A stretch of 53,359 bases of DNA. Origin: Christensenella sp. UBA6880 (lineage in GTDB: Bacteria > Bacillota > Clostridia > Christensenellales > CAG-917). Both the position numbers and the translations under genes were made by a program. The notes below the pieces were generated by a model. It had not been told where the DNA came from. It was given only the letters and a program-made list of their open reading frames with translations, and did no database searches. The stretch lies in the NCBI GenBank assembly GCA_002449145.1, contig DKCG01000005.1:20273-73631 (forward strand). The letters run 5' to 3'. Shown piece after piece: positions 1 through 6,850 of this stretch (the first letter of the stretch is position 1; each line of letters begins with the position of its first letter).

Positions 1-255
1 CACTCGGTGCTCGCATAGAAAGGGACATTTCACTCATTATGCCACCGTCCTTTGTGTGCCAGCTACGCACCCAAACGGCACAGTCGGACGGTACAAAACG
101 TCGAGCTTCGACGCTCGCTTTTCTCGCCGCCTTGCGGCTCGTGTTCCATCTTCGAAATGGCACATTCCGTGTAAGAGTAGTCTTCGAATAAGTGTTCGTT
201 TCGGGTGTGGGGCGAAACCCCACCCGCAATTATTAATTATTAATTATTAATTGTT
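1..255 (-). repeat. Dispersed intergenic repeat, long copy R1
   Basis: Read on the minus strand this is an AT-rich tract of TTAATAA-like units, then a GC-rich hairpin (GTGGGGT/TTC/GCCCCAC, plus-strand 207-223), then about 80 nt that match the copy at 40116-40227, for example the shared string ATTCGAAGACTACTC. A further part, plus-strand 131-157, matches the last 27 nt of the window in the opposite orientation with two mismatches. No credible gene lies here: the ORF at 56-250 has no ribosome site and is made of the repeat. Confidence 0.8.
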
Positions 256-278
256 AATTCAAAATTCCGCCCTTTCTA

Positions 279-307
279 TTGACTATTAAAATTTATCAAT
301 ATATAAT
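279..307 (+). promoter_or_regulatory. Sigma-A promoter of nifJ
   Basis: TTGACT at 279-284, a 17-nt spacer and TATAAT at 302-307. The predicted transcript starts near 314 and has a leader of about 80 nt before the nifJ start codon. Confidence 0.8.
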
Positions 308-392
308 ATCTAATTGATTACGCGTTGCGCTCTTGCGTGTGCGCGTGATGAATCAAAACACTCAAAGATATTTATTTGGAGGACTATCCGAT

Positions 393-3300
393 ATGAAAAA
401 AATGACCATTGACGGCAATACCGCTGCGGCACACATCGCGTATGCTTTTTCCGACGTAGCGGCTATTTACCCTATCACTCCGTCATCACCTATGGCAGAG
501 AACTGCGACGACTGGGCGGGTCAAGGCAGAAAGAACATTTTTGGCAACGTGCTTAAAATTGCCGAAATGCAATCCGAAGCCGGCGCGGCAGGCGCAGTAC
601 ACGGCTCGTTGGCGGCAGGCGCATTGACAAGCACGTTCACCGCAAGTCAAGGCTTGTTGCTTATGATCCCGAATATGTACAAGATTGCGGGCGAGTTGCT
701 TCCTTGCGTATTCAACGTTTCCGCAAGAAGCGTTGCAGGTCACGCGCTCAACATCTTCGGCGACCACTCGGACGTTATGGCGTGCCGTCAAACCGGTTTT
801 GCTATGCTCGCTGCAAACAGCGTTCAAGAGGTTATGGACCTTACTTTGGTTTCCTACCTTTCCACGATCGAATCCAGCGTTCCTTTCCTCAACTTCTTCG
901 ACGGTTTCCGCACCTCTCACGAAGTTGACAAGATCGACGTGATCGAATACGACGAGATCAAACCCCTCGTAAACTTCAAGAAAGTGGACGAGTTCCGCGC
1001 ACGCGCACTCAACCCCGAACATCCCCATCAACAAGGCACGGCTCAAAACCCCGACATCTACTTCCAAAACAGAGAAGCAAGCAACAAGTACTATGACGCA
1101 GTTCCCGCAATCGTTCAAGCGGAAATGGACAAAGTCAGCGCGCTCACCGGAAGAAAATACAACCTCGTCGACTACTACGGCGCACCCGACGCGGACCGCG
1201 TAATCGTCATTATGGGTTCAGGTGCGGAAGCGGTTGAAGAAACCGTCGACTACCTCAACGCAAGAGGACACAAAGTCGGTCTTTTGAAAGTCAGACTTTA
1301 TCGTCCGTTCCCCCAAGACGCATTCGTCAAAGCGATTCCCGAAACCGTCAAGACCATCACCGTTATGGACAGAACCAAAGAGCCGGGCGCACAAGGCGAA
1401 CCTCTCTACCTCGACGTCGTGTCCGCACTCAACGAAGCAGGCGTGAAGAAAGAAGTGCTCTGCGGTCGTTACGGCCTCGGCAGCAAGGAATTCAACCCCT
1501 CTATGGTCAACGCAATCTACGAGAATATGAGCGGCGAAAAGAAAGACAGATTCACCGTCGGTATCAACGACGACGTGACCTTCCATTCTTTGAACGTCAC
1601 CGAAAAGATCGACGCGTCCGACGCGAGCGCGATTTCTTGCAAGTTCTACGGTCTCGGCTCTGACGGCACCGTCGGCGCAAACAAGAACTCTATCAAGATC
1701 ATCGGCGACCACACCGACAAATACGCGCAAGCGTACTTCGCATACGATTCCAAGAAATCGGGCGGCATCACCATTTCGCACTTGCGTTTCAGCGACAAGC
1801 CCATCAGAAGCACCTACCTCATCGACCAAGCGGACTTCGTGGCTTGCCACAACGAATCCTACGTTCTTCGTTACGATATGCTTTCCGACCTCAAGGACGG
1901 CGGCACGTTCCTTCTCAACTCTCAATGGGAACCCGAAGAAATGGATGCGAAACTTCCTGCCGCAATGAAGAATATGATTGCCAAAAAACACGTCAAATTC
2001 TACACTCTCGACGGTCTTAAAGTCATTCAAGAAATTGGCACGAAGAAAGGCGTCAACACCGTTATGCAAGCGGCATTCTTCAAACTCGCAAACGTCATTC
2101 CTTACGAAGACGCAGAGCGTTATATGAAGGAAATGATCAAGAAATCCTACGGCAAGAAAGGCGACGCGGTCGTCGCAATGAACAACGCTTGCGTAGACAA
2201 CGCGATCGCACACCTCAAAGAGGTCAAATATCCGCAAAGTTGGGAAACCACGACCACCGGCGCTGCGCCGCTTCCCGTACCCAACGACGAGTATTTCAAG
2301 AACTTCATCGCTCCCATCACGGCGCAAGAAGGCGACAAACTTCCCGTTTCCGCATTCACCCCCAACGGCTACGTCCCCACCGGCACGACCAAGTTTGAAA
2401 AACGCGGCATCGCGGTTTCCGTTCCTATGTGGGACAAAGACAAGTGCATCCAATGCAACCGCTGCGCTCTCGTCTGCCCGCACGCAACCATTCGTCCGAC
2501 CCTCGCAACCGCAGAGGAACTCGCAGACAAACCCGCAACGTTTGAAACCAAACCCGCAATCGGCGTGAAAGGCTACGAATTCCGTATGCAAGTCAGCCCC
2601 TTCGACTGCACGGGTTGCTCTAACTGCGTCGCTGTTTGCCCCGCAAAAGAAAAGGCTCTCACTATGGTTCCCCTCGACGAAGCAATCGCAAAAGAGGAAG
2701 AAAACTGGGACTATGCGGCAAACCTCAAAGAAACCACTGCGGAACTCAAATCCGTCAACGTCAAGAACAGTCAGTTCAAGAAACCGCTCTTCGAGTTCTC
2801 GGGTGCTTGCGCAGGCTGCGGCGAAACGCCTTACGTCAAACTTATGACGCAACTTTTCGGCGACAGAATGCTCATCGCAAACGCAACGGGCTGCTCGTCC
2901 ATCTACGGCGGCAGCGCACCGACTTGCCCCTACACCAAGAACGACAAGGGTCGCGGTCCCGCGTGGGCAAACTCTTTGTTTGAAGACAACGCAGAGTTCG
3001 GCTACGGTATGCACCTTGCATACGACACGCGTCGCAACGTGCTTGCAAACAACATCACCAGCCTCATCGGTCTCGACGCTATTTCCGAAGATATGAAAGC
3101 CGCTCTCAATTCGTGGCTCGAAGACAAGGAAGACGCTCAAAAGAGCGAAGAAGCGGCTGACGCTATCATCGCACTTCTTCCCGAAGAAAAGAAGACCGCA
3201 AGCGGCTTGAGCCTCGAACTTCTCGAAAGCATCGAAGCAAGAAAGGATTGCCTCATCAAGAAATCCGTTTGGATCGTCGGCGGCGACGGATGGGCATACG

Positions 3301-3917
3301 ACATCGGTTACAACGGCGTTGACCACGTTCTCGCAAGCGGCGAAGACGTCAACATCCTCGTTCTCGACACCGAAGTTTATTCCAACACCGGCGGACAAGC
3401 GTCCAAGTCCACCCCGACGGGCGCAATCGCAAAATTCGCATCAACCGGCAAACGCACCAAGAAAAAAGACCTTGCGCTTTTGGCAATGGACTACGGCTAC
3501 GTTTACGTCGCACAAGTTTCTATGGGTGCGGATATGAACCAAGTCGTCAAAGCGTTCGCAGAGGCGGAAGCATATCACGGACCGTCCATCATCATCGCAT
3601 ACGCACCGTGCATCAACCACGGCATCAAAGGCGGTATGGACAACTCGCAAATGGAAATGAAGAAAGCGGTTGACTGCGGTTACTGGCAATTGTTCCGCTT
3701 CAACCCGACTCTCGTCGGCACGGATAGCGCACCGCTTGTCATCGACAGCAAAGAACCGACCGGGGACTACCAAGCGTTCCTTATGAACGAAACGAGATAC
3801 GCTTCGCTCGCGAAGATGAATCCGGACGCGGCAAAAGTTTTGTTCGCAAAGAACGAAAAAGACGCCGAAAACAAACGTGCATATTATCTGAAAAAAGCAG
3901 AAGATTACAAAGAGTAA
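393..3917 (+). CDS. nifJ: Pyruvate:ferredoxin (flavodoxin) oxidoreductase
   Basis: Cytoplasmic thiamine-diphosphate and iron-sulfur enzyme that oxidises pyruvate with CoA to acetyl-CoA and CO2 while reducing ferredoxin. The 1174 aa are all domains in one chain, the usual length for the bacterial homodimer. The N-terminal part has the pyrimidine-binding domain (YPITPSSPMAE), followed by the CoA/transketolase-C-like and EKR regions. A 2x[4Fe-4S] ferredoxin domain follows, with CIQCNRCALVCP (first Cys 685) and CTGCSNCVAVCP (first Cys 739), then the C-terminal TPP domain with CAGCGE and the GDGWAYDIGYNG motif. The start is set by GGAGGA at 378-383, nine nt before ATG 393; the reading frame is open further upstream but has no ribosome site. 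It is monocistronic, with a promoter at 279 and a terminator at 3951. It is the likely main source of reduced ferredoxin for other enzymes in the window. Confidence 0.97.
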   Translation: MKKMTIDGNTAAAHIAYAFSDVAAIYPITPSSPMAENCDDWAGQGRKNIFGNVLKIAEMQSEAGAAGAVHGSLAAGALTSTFTASQGLLLMIPNMYKIAGELLPCVFNVSARSVAGHALNIFGDHSDVMACRQTGFAMLAANSVQEVMDLTLVSYLSTIESSVPFLNFFDGFRTSHEVDKIDVIEYDEIKPLVNFKKVDEFRARALNPEHPHQQGTAQNPDIYFQNREASNKYYDAVPAIVQAEMDKVSALTGRKYNLVDYYGAPDADRVIVIMGSGAEAVEETVDYLNARGHKVGLLKVRLYRPFPQDAFVKAIPETVKTITVMDRTKEPGAQGEPLYLDVVSALNEAGVKKEVLCGRYGLGSKEFNPSMVNAIYENMSGEKKDRFTVGINDDVTFHSLNVTEKIDASDASAISCKFYGLGSDGTVGANKNSIKIIGDHTDKYAQAYFAYDSKKSGGITISHLRFSDKPIRSTYLIDQADFVACHNESYVLRYDMLSDLKDGGTFLLNSQWEPEEMDAKLPAAMKNMIAKKHVKFYTLDGLKVIQEIGTKKGVNTVMQAAFFKLANVIPYEDAERYMKEMIKKSYGKKGDAVVAMNNACVDNAIAHLKEVKYPQSWETTTTGAAPLPVPNDEYFKNFIAPITAQEGDKLPVSAFTPNGYVPTGTTKFEKRGIAVSVPMWDKDKCIQCNRCALVCPHATIRPTLATAEELADKPATFETKPAIGVKGYEFRMQVSPFDCTGCSNCVAVCPAKEKALTMVPLDEAIAKEEENWDYAANLKETTAELKSVNVKNSQFKKPLFEFSGACAGCGETPYVKLMTQLFGDRMLIANATGCSSIYGGSAPTCPYTKNDKGRGPAWANSLFEDNAEFGYGMHLAYDTRRNVLANNITSLIGLDAISEDMKAALNSWLEDKEDAQKSEEAADAIIALLPEEKKTASGLSLELLESIEARKDCLIKKSVWIVGGDGWAYDIGYNGVDHVLASGEDVNILVLDTEVYSNTGGQASKSTPTGAIAKFASTGKRTKKKDLALLAMDYGYVYVAQVSMGADMNQVVKAFAEAEAYHGPSIIIAYAPCINHGIKGGMDNSQMEMKKAVDCGYWQLFRFNPTLVGTDSAPLVIDSKEPTGDYQAFLMNETRYASLAKMNPDAAKVLFAKNEKDAENKRAYYLKKAEDYKE

Positions 3918-3950
3918 TTAAAACGCTTTGCAATTCGAAGAAACCACGAA

Positions 3951-3976
3951 ACCCCTCGAAAATTCGAGGGGTTTTT
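3951..3976 (+). terminator. Rho-independent terminator of nifJ
   Basis: Perfect 10-bp stem ACCCCTCGAA / TTCGAGGGGT with a 2-nt centre, followed by TTTT, 33 nt after the nifJ stop codon. Confidence 0.92.
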
Positions 3977-3986
3977 GTGTGTTGAG

Positions 3987-4042
3987 TTAATAATGAATAA
4001 TGAATAATTAATAATTACGGGCGGGGCTTCGCCCCACACCAC
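3987..4042 (+). repeat. Dispersed intergenic repeat, copy R2
   Basis: AT-rich TTAATAATGAATAA-type tract, then a hairpin GGGGC/TTC/GCCCC and CACACC. Same element as R1, R3, R4 and R5. It sits between the nifJ terminator and the 3' end of the small gene at 4048. Confidence 0.8.
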
Positions 4043-4047
4043 AAATA

Positions 4048-4212
4048 TTATTCGTTATTCGTAGATTCAATCAGGGATAACAACACCCTTCTATTGTCAT
4101 TAAGGACGATATAAAACATATATCCCATTTGTTTATCGACGTATTTTACGTCTTTTACTTCTTCCATTTCGGTTGCAACAAGTTCCCCGATTTTTGTTAA
4201 TAGTTCTTCCAT
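4048..4212 (-). CDS. 54-aa conserved small protein (MEELL family, copy 1)
   Basis: Function unknown. The 54-aa product begins MEELLTKIGEL and ends near LLSLIEST. It aligns without gaps to the 52-aa product at 23386-23544, with 36 of 52 positions identical by hand count. The conserved core is EVKDV, DK, GYMFYI and LLSLI. It looks like an amphipathic helix followed by two beta strands, with no signal peptide or membrane segment, so probably cytosolic. The frame is open upstream to 4305, but the start at 4212 has the ribosome site AAAGG five nt upstream and matches the start of the paralogue. It is transcribed divergently from the XRE regulator at 4380, from a promoter that contains a 16-bp inverted repeat, which suggests repression by that regulator. 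The pairing of small protein and regulator is repeated at 23.4-24.1 kb. Confidence 0.82.
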   Translation of the reverse strand: MEELLTKIGELVATEMEEVKDVKYVDKQMGYMFYIVLNDNRRVLLSLIESTNNE

Positions 4213-4316
4213 TTTTACCTTTTCCTTTTTTACTATGTTAAAAACACCGTCGAAAGACGACATTTTCACTTTTTTATTTGTAGTTTTGAATTGTTGAAAC
4301 AGCAATCTTTTCCATT

Positions 4317-4345
4317 ATTTTACTAGATATATTGTCTAGTGCCAA
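4317..4345 (-). promoter_or_regulatory. Promoter of the small gene at 4048-4212
   Basis: Read on the minus strand: TTGGCA (4340-4345), 17-nt spacer, TAAAAT (4317-4322). It is almost fully covered by the inverted repeat 4322-4360. The predicted leader is about 100 nt. Confidence 0.65.
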
Positions 4346-4360
4346 GACAAAATATCTAGT
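4322..4360. promoter_or_regulatory. Inverted-repeat operator between small gene and XRE gene
   Basis: Two 16-bp arms, ACTAGATATATTGTCT (4322-4337) and AGACAAAATATCTAGT (4345-4360), are reverse complements with one mismatch, separated by 7 nt. The first arm also holds a shorter palindrome, ACTAGA N7 TCTAGT (4322-4340). Its place in a divergent promoter region next to an XRE gene makes an autoregulated operator likely. Confidence 0.75.
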
Positions 4361-4379
4361 TGCAATACATAATACGTTT

Positions 4380-4586
4380 ATGGACATCACATTTTGCAAA
4401 AACTTAAAAGCCGCTCGCACGCAAGCGGGAATGACGCAAAAGCAAGTCGCATTGCGACTTGGCGTCGTAGAAAGTTGCTATGCAAACTGGGAACAAGGCC
4501 GCACCGAACCGAGCGTGACGGCACTTAGAAAATTGTGCGACGTTCTTTCCGTCACGGCGGACGAACTTTTAAGCGGCGAACTATAA
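4380..4586 (+). CDS. XRE-family HTH transcriptional regulator
   Basis: A 68-aa single-domain DNA-binding protein. The HTH_3 fold covers about residues 6-62, with the recognition-helix region VVESCYANWEQGRTEPS and the family pattern AARTQAGMTQKQVALRLG. ATG 4380 gives a normal short XRE protein; the longer frame from 4332 would begin inside the operator and promoter sequence and lacks a ribosome site. No strong Shine-Dalgarno site precedes 4380 either. It is divergent from the small gene at 4048-4212 across a 39-bp inverted repeat, so I infer a repressor of itself and of the small gene. Downstream it ends head-to-head with the ABC permease gene at a shared terminator. Confidence 0.88.
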   Translation: MDITFCKNLKAARTQAGMTQKQVALRLGVVESCYANWEQGRTEPSVTALRKLCDVLSVTADELLSGEL

Positions 4587-4590
4587 TATA

Positions 4591-4614
4591 AAAACGGCAT
4601 CAGATGCCGTTTTT
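4591..4614. terminator. Bidirectional terminator (XRE gene / ABC permease)
   Basis: AAAACGGCATC/AG/ATGCCGTTTT is followed by T-rich sequence on the plus strand and by A-flanked sequence that serves the minus strand. It overlaps the stop codon of the permease gene (4600-4602). Confidence 0.85.
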
Positions 4615-5562
4615 GTTTGTTTTTTTATTTTTGCGCTTGTTTTTTCGCATTAAATCATCAATGGATTTGTGCGTTTTGCTTTCGAGGAAGTTTATAAGGA
4701 CATATACCGCAACAAACACAACGATTGCACCGATAAGCACGCCGTACATCGCGCCCGTCGAAACCTTATCGTCGAAGAAATAGAGGTTGCAGTCAACGCT
4801 GTCCTTGATTTTTTCCACCACTTCGCTCGGGAATCCCTGAACGGACATTTCCTCGAATACGCCACTGAGCGCATGATTGCGTATAAGAGCCGTACCGTAC
4901 GTACCGGGCAAAAATGACATAAAGTTTTGAAGTCCTTTGCCGAACGAGGATATGGGCATATACGCGCCGCATATGAAGCCGTAGCCTGCCGAAACGATCG
5001 TGCCGACGCCCGAAGCCTGTCCTTGCGTCGTCAAAAACGAGTTTACAATGCTCGAAAATGCCGTGCCGAAAGACGTAATCAAAAACACGTCGAGAAGCAA
5101 AAGGAATACATCGCCCGCCGACATATACCATCCCTGAACGGCAACGTACACGAGGCAAGCCGCAGTCGCAACGTACGTCACGATGAGCGTCGTGAGAAGC
5201 GAACCCGCAAAATACGCCGCCGCTATCGTGGATTTTTTGGCAGGCGAAATGAGAAAGTCCTTTCTCGCGCCCGTTATTTTGTCGTTGACCATCAACAGAT
5301 TCGAGCAAAACGCCACCGTCACGCAACATACCGCCAAAAGCGACGATATAAGTTCCGCACCAACCATGCCGTTTATGAGTTTTTCGGGTATGCTTAATCC
5401 TTCGGGAAGCGAAGACGAAAACGACTCTCTATACACTTTTGCAAGGAATGTAACATACAAAACCAAAAGGATCGCGGGCGTTATCATCGATGTGAAAAAC
5501 ATACCCTTATCTTTGAAAAATATTTTTATATTTCGCTTTGTAAGCGCAAAAAAGGTTTTCAT
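4600..5562 (-). CDS. ABC-2 type transporter permease
   Basis: A 320-aa integral membrane protein. The N-terminus is cytosolic (MKTFFALTKRNIKIFFKDKG), followed by about six hydrophobic segments, for example near residues 20-45, 105-130, 140-165, 175-205 and 280-305, and a very basic tail ending in KNKKTNKNGI. This is the ABC2_membrane architecture used by exporters of drugs, lipids or peptides. The substrate cannot be read from the sequence. The start overlaps the ATPase stop codon by 4 nt (ATGA), so the two are translationally coupled and form one half-transporter pair each. Confidence 0.9.
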   Translation of the reverse strand: MKTFFALTKRNIKIFFKDKGMFFTSMITPAILLVLYVTFLAKVYRESFSSSLPEGLSIPEKLINGMVGAELISSLLAVCCVTVAFCSNLLMVNDKITGARKDFLISPAKKSTIAAAYFAGSLLTTLIVTYVATAACLVYVAVQGWYMSAGDVFLLLLDVFLITSFGTAFSSIVNSFLTTQGQASGVGTIVSAGYGFICGAYMPISSFGKGLQNFMSFLPGTYGTALIRNHALSGVFEEMSVQGFPSEVVEKIKDSVDCNLYFFDDKVSTGAMYGVLIGAIVVFVAVYVLINFLESKTHKSIDDLMRKNKRKNKKTNKNGI

Positions 5563-6470
5563 TGTGCGCCTCCTTCGAGTTTCTTGCCCGTGACGGCAAG
5601 GAATACGTCGTCCATTTTACCCTTCGTGATTTCAAAATCCGAGAACAATTCGGGATTTGCGAGTATGAGGTCACGAGCCTCTATCGTGTCCTTAACCGCT
5701 ATTCTAACCGCGTCTCTTATGTTTTCGCAAGGCAAACCGAGTGCTTTTACGGCGTCCTCGTCCGCATTGTAGATTGTCACAAAATCGCCGGTGTACTCGT
5801 TTTTGAGTTCGAGTGGCGTGCCTTTCGCGGCGATTTTGCCGCTGTCGAGAATCACGACATAATCGGCGTCTGCGGCTTCTTCCATATAGTGCGTGGTCAA
5901 AAACACCGTCATATTTTCGTTTTTTCTTAAAGAAGTGATAACCTTCCAAAGCGTTTTTCTCGCTTCGGGGTCGAGTCCCGTGGTCGGCTCGTCGAGAATG
6001 AGTATTTTGGGCTTGTGCAGAAGCGCGCGAGCAACGTCCACCCTTCTCTTTTGTCCGCCCGACAACTTGCCGAACGTGCGATTCATAAGGTCTTTGAATT
6101 CCAGAAGTTCGGAAAGTTCGGCGATTCTGTCTTTTGCCTCTTTGCCCGTGATCCCGTAAAGACTCGCACGCGATAAAAGATTGTCCTTTACGCTGAGTTT
6201 TTCGTCAAGGACGGTGTTTTGAAACACCACGCCGAGTTCCTTTGCGATTGCGCGCATATCCTTGTCAACGTCTTTGCCGTCGATAAAGACCTTGCCCGAA
6301 TCCTTTGCGAGCATGCCGCACATTATGGAAATGGTGGTGGATTTGCCTGCGCCGTTCACGCCCAAAAACGCAAACAATTCGCCCTCTTTTACGCAAAGCG
6401 ACAAATCGTTTACCGCGTGTACGTCTTGGAAACTTTTATCCAGATGTTCGATTTCAATGATGTTTTTCAT
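5559..6470 (-). CDS. ABC transporter ATP-binding protein (DrrA/CcmA-like)
   Basis: A 303-aa nucleotide-binding subunit of an ABC-2 exporter. Walker A is GVNGAGKST (about residue 38), the signature is LSGGQKRR, Walker B is ILILDEPTTGLDPE, and the switch His is in LTTHYMEEA. The C-terminal extension after residue 220, ending in KMDDVFLAVTG, is typical of the drug-exporter DrrA/NatA branch. Start at ATG 6468-6470 with AGGAAA upstream. It is the first gene of a two-gene operon with the permease, with a promoter at 6649-6677 and a possible operator just downstream of it. Confidence 0.95.
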   Translation of the reverse strand: MKNIIEIEHLDKSFQDVHAVNDLSLCVKEGELFAFLGVNGAGKSTTISIMCGMLAKDSGKVFIDGKDVDKDMRAIAKELGVVFQNTVLDEKLSVKDNLLSRASLYGITGKEAKDRIAELSELLEFKDLMNRTFGKLSGGQKRRVDVARALLHKPKILILDEPTTGLDPEARKTLWKVITSLRKNENMTVFLTTHYMEEAADADYVVILDSGKIAAKGTPLELKNEYTGDFVTIYNADEDAVKALGLPCENIRDAVRIAVKDTIEARDLILANPELFSDFEITKGKMDDVFLAVTGKKLEGGAQ

Positions 6471-6626
6471 ATATTATTTTCCTAAATAGCAAATGCTCGT
6501 TTTTGCTTTATAAGATATAGGCAACATTTTCCTTTAGTTCTCTTTTGCTATGTGCAGCGAATCGCACATTGCACAGTAGTTTGCCGTTTCGTCCATAAGT
6601 CAAAAATGTCTATTGCTATTAATTTT

Positions 6627-6677
6627 GTAGATTTCTTAGGTCTACTAAATTTTATCATCGTATATATTCACTGTCAA
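6627..6677 (-). promoter_or_regulatory. Promoter and putative operator of the ABC operon
   Basis: Minus strand: TTGACA (6672-6677), 17-nt spacer, TAAAAT (6649-6654). Next to the -10 box, over the expected start site, lies the palindrome GTAGA N9 TCTAC (6627-6645). The transcript has a leader of about 170 nt. No regulator gene for it is adjacent. The rest of 6471-6800 holds no convincing gene. Confidence 0.7.
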
Positions 6678-6799
6678 TAACGAGCACGGTTTCGACGGAT
6701 GTTTTACATAAACTTTACATTTGCTTTGCGCTATGCTTAACAATATCGAAAATGTTTGACCTGCAAAAGATAAACAAAGTACAAACGATACAAATGCAC

Positions 6800-6823
6800 A
6801 AGGTGCGCCCGAAAGCGCACCTT
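6800..6823. terminator. Hairpin after the lipoprotein gene, probable terminator
   Basis: AAGGTGCGC/CCGAAA/GCGCACCTT, 28 nt past the stop of the lipoprotein gene at 6851. The T-tract is short on the minus strand (TTG) and better on the plus strand (TTTT), so its termination strength is uncertain. Confidence 0.55.
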
Positions 6824-6850
6824 TTACATTATTTAAGCTTGTGTAAGATA

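Noticed and set aside
56..250. Plus-strand ORF of 64 aa at the window start
   Set aside because: It lies wholly inside dispersed repeat R1 and has no ribosome site.
1218..3398. Minus-strand ORF (726 aa) opposite nifJ
   Set aside because: Same mirror effect; nifJ motifs are intact on the plus strand and no ribosome site precedes the ORF.
4213..4305. Longer N-terminus for small protein copy 1
   Set aside because: It would start at or near the transcription start, has no ribosome site, and the paralogue begins at the same MEELL position.
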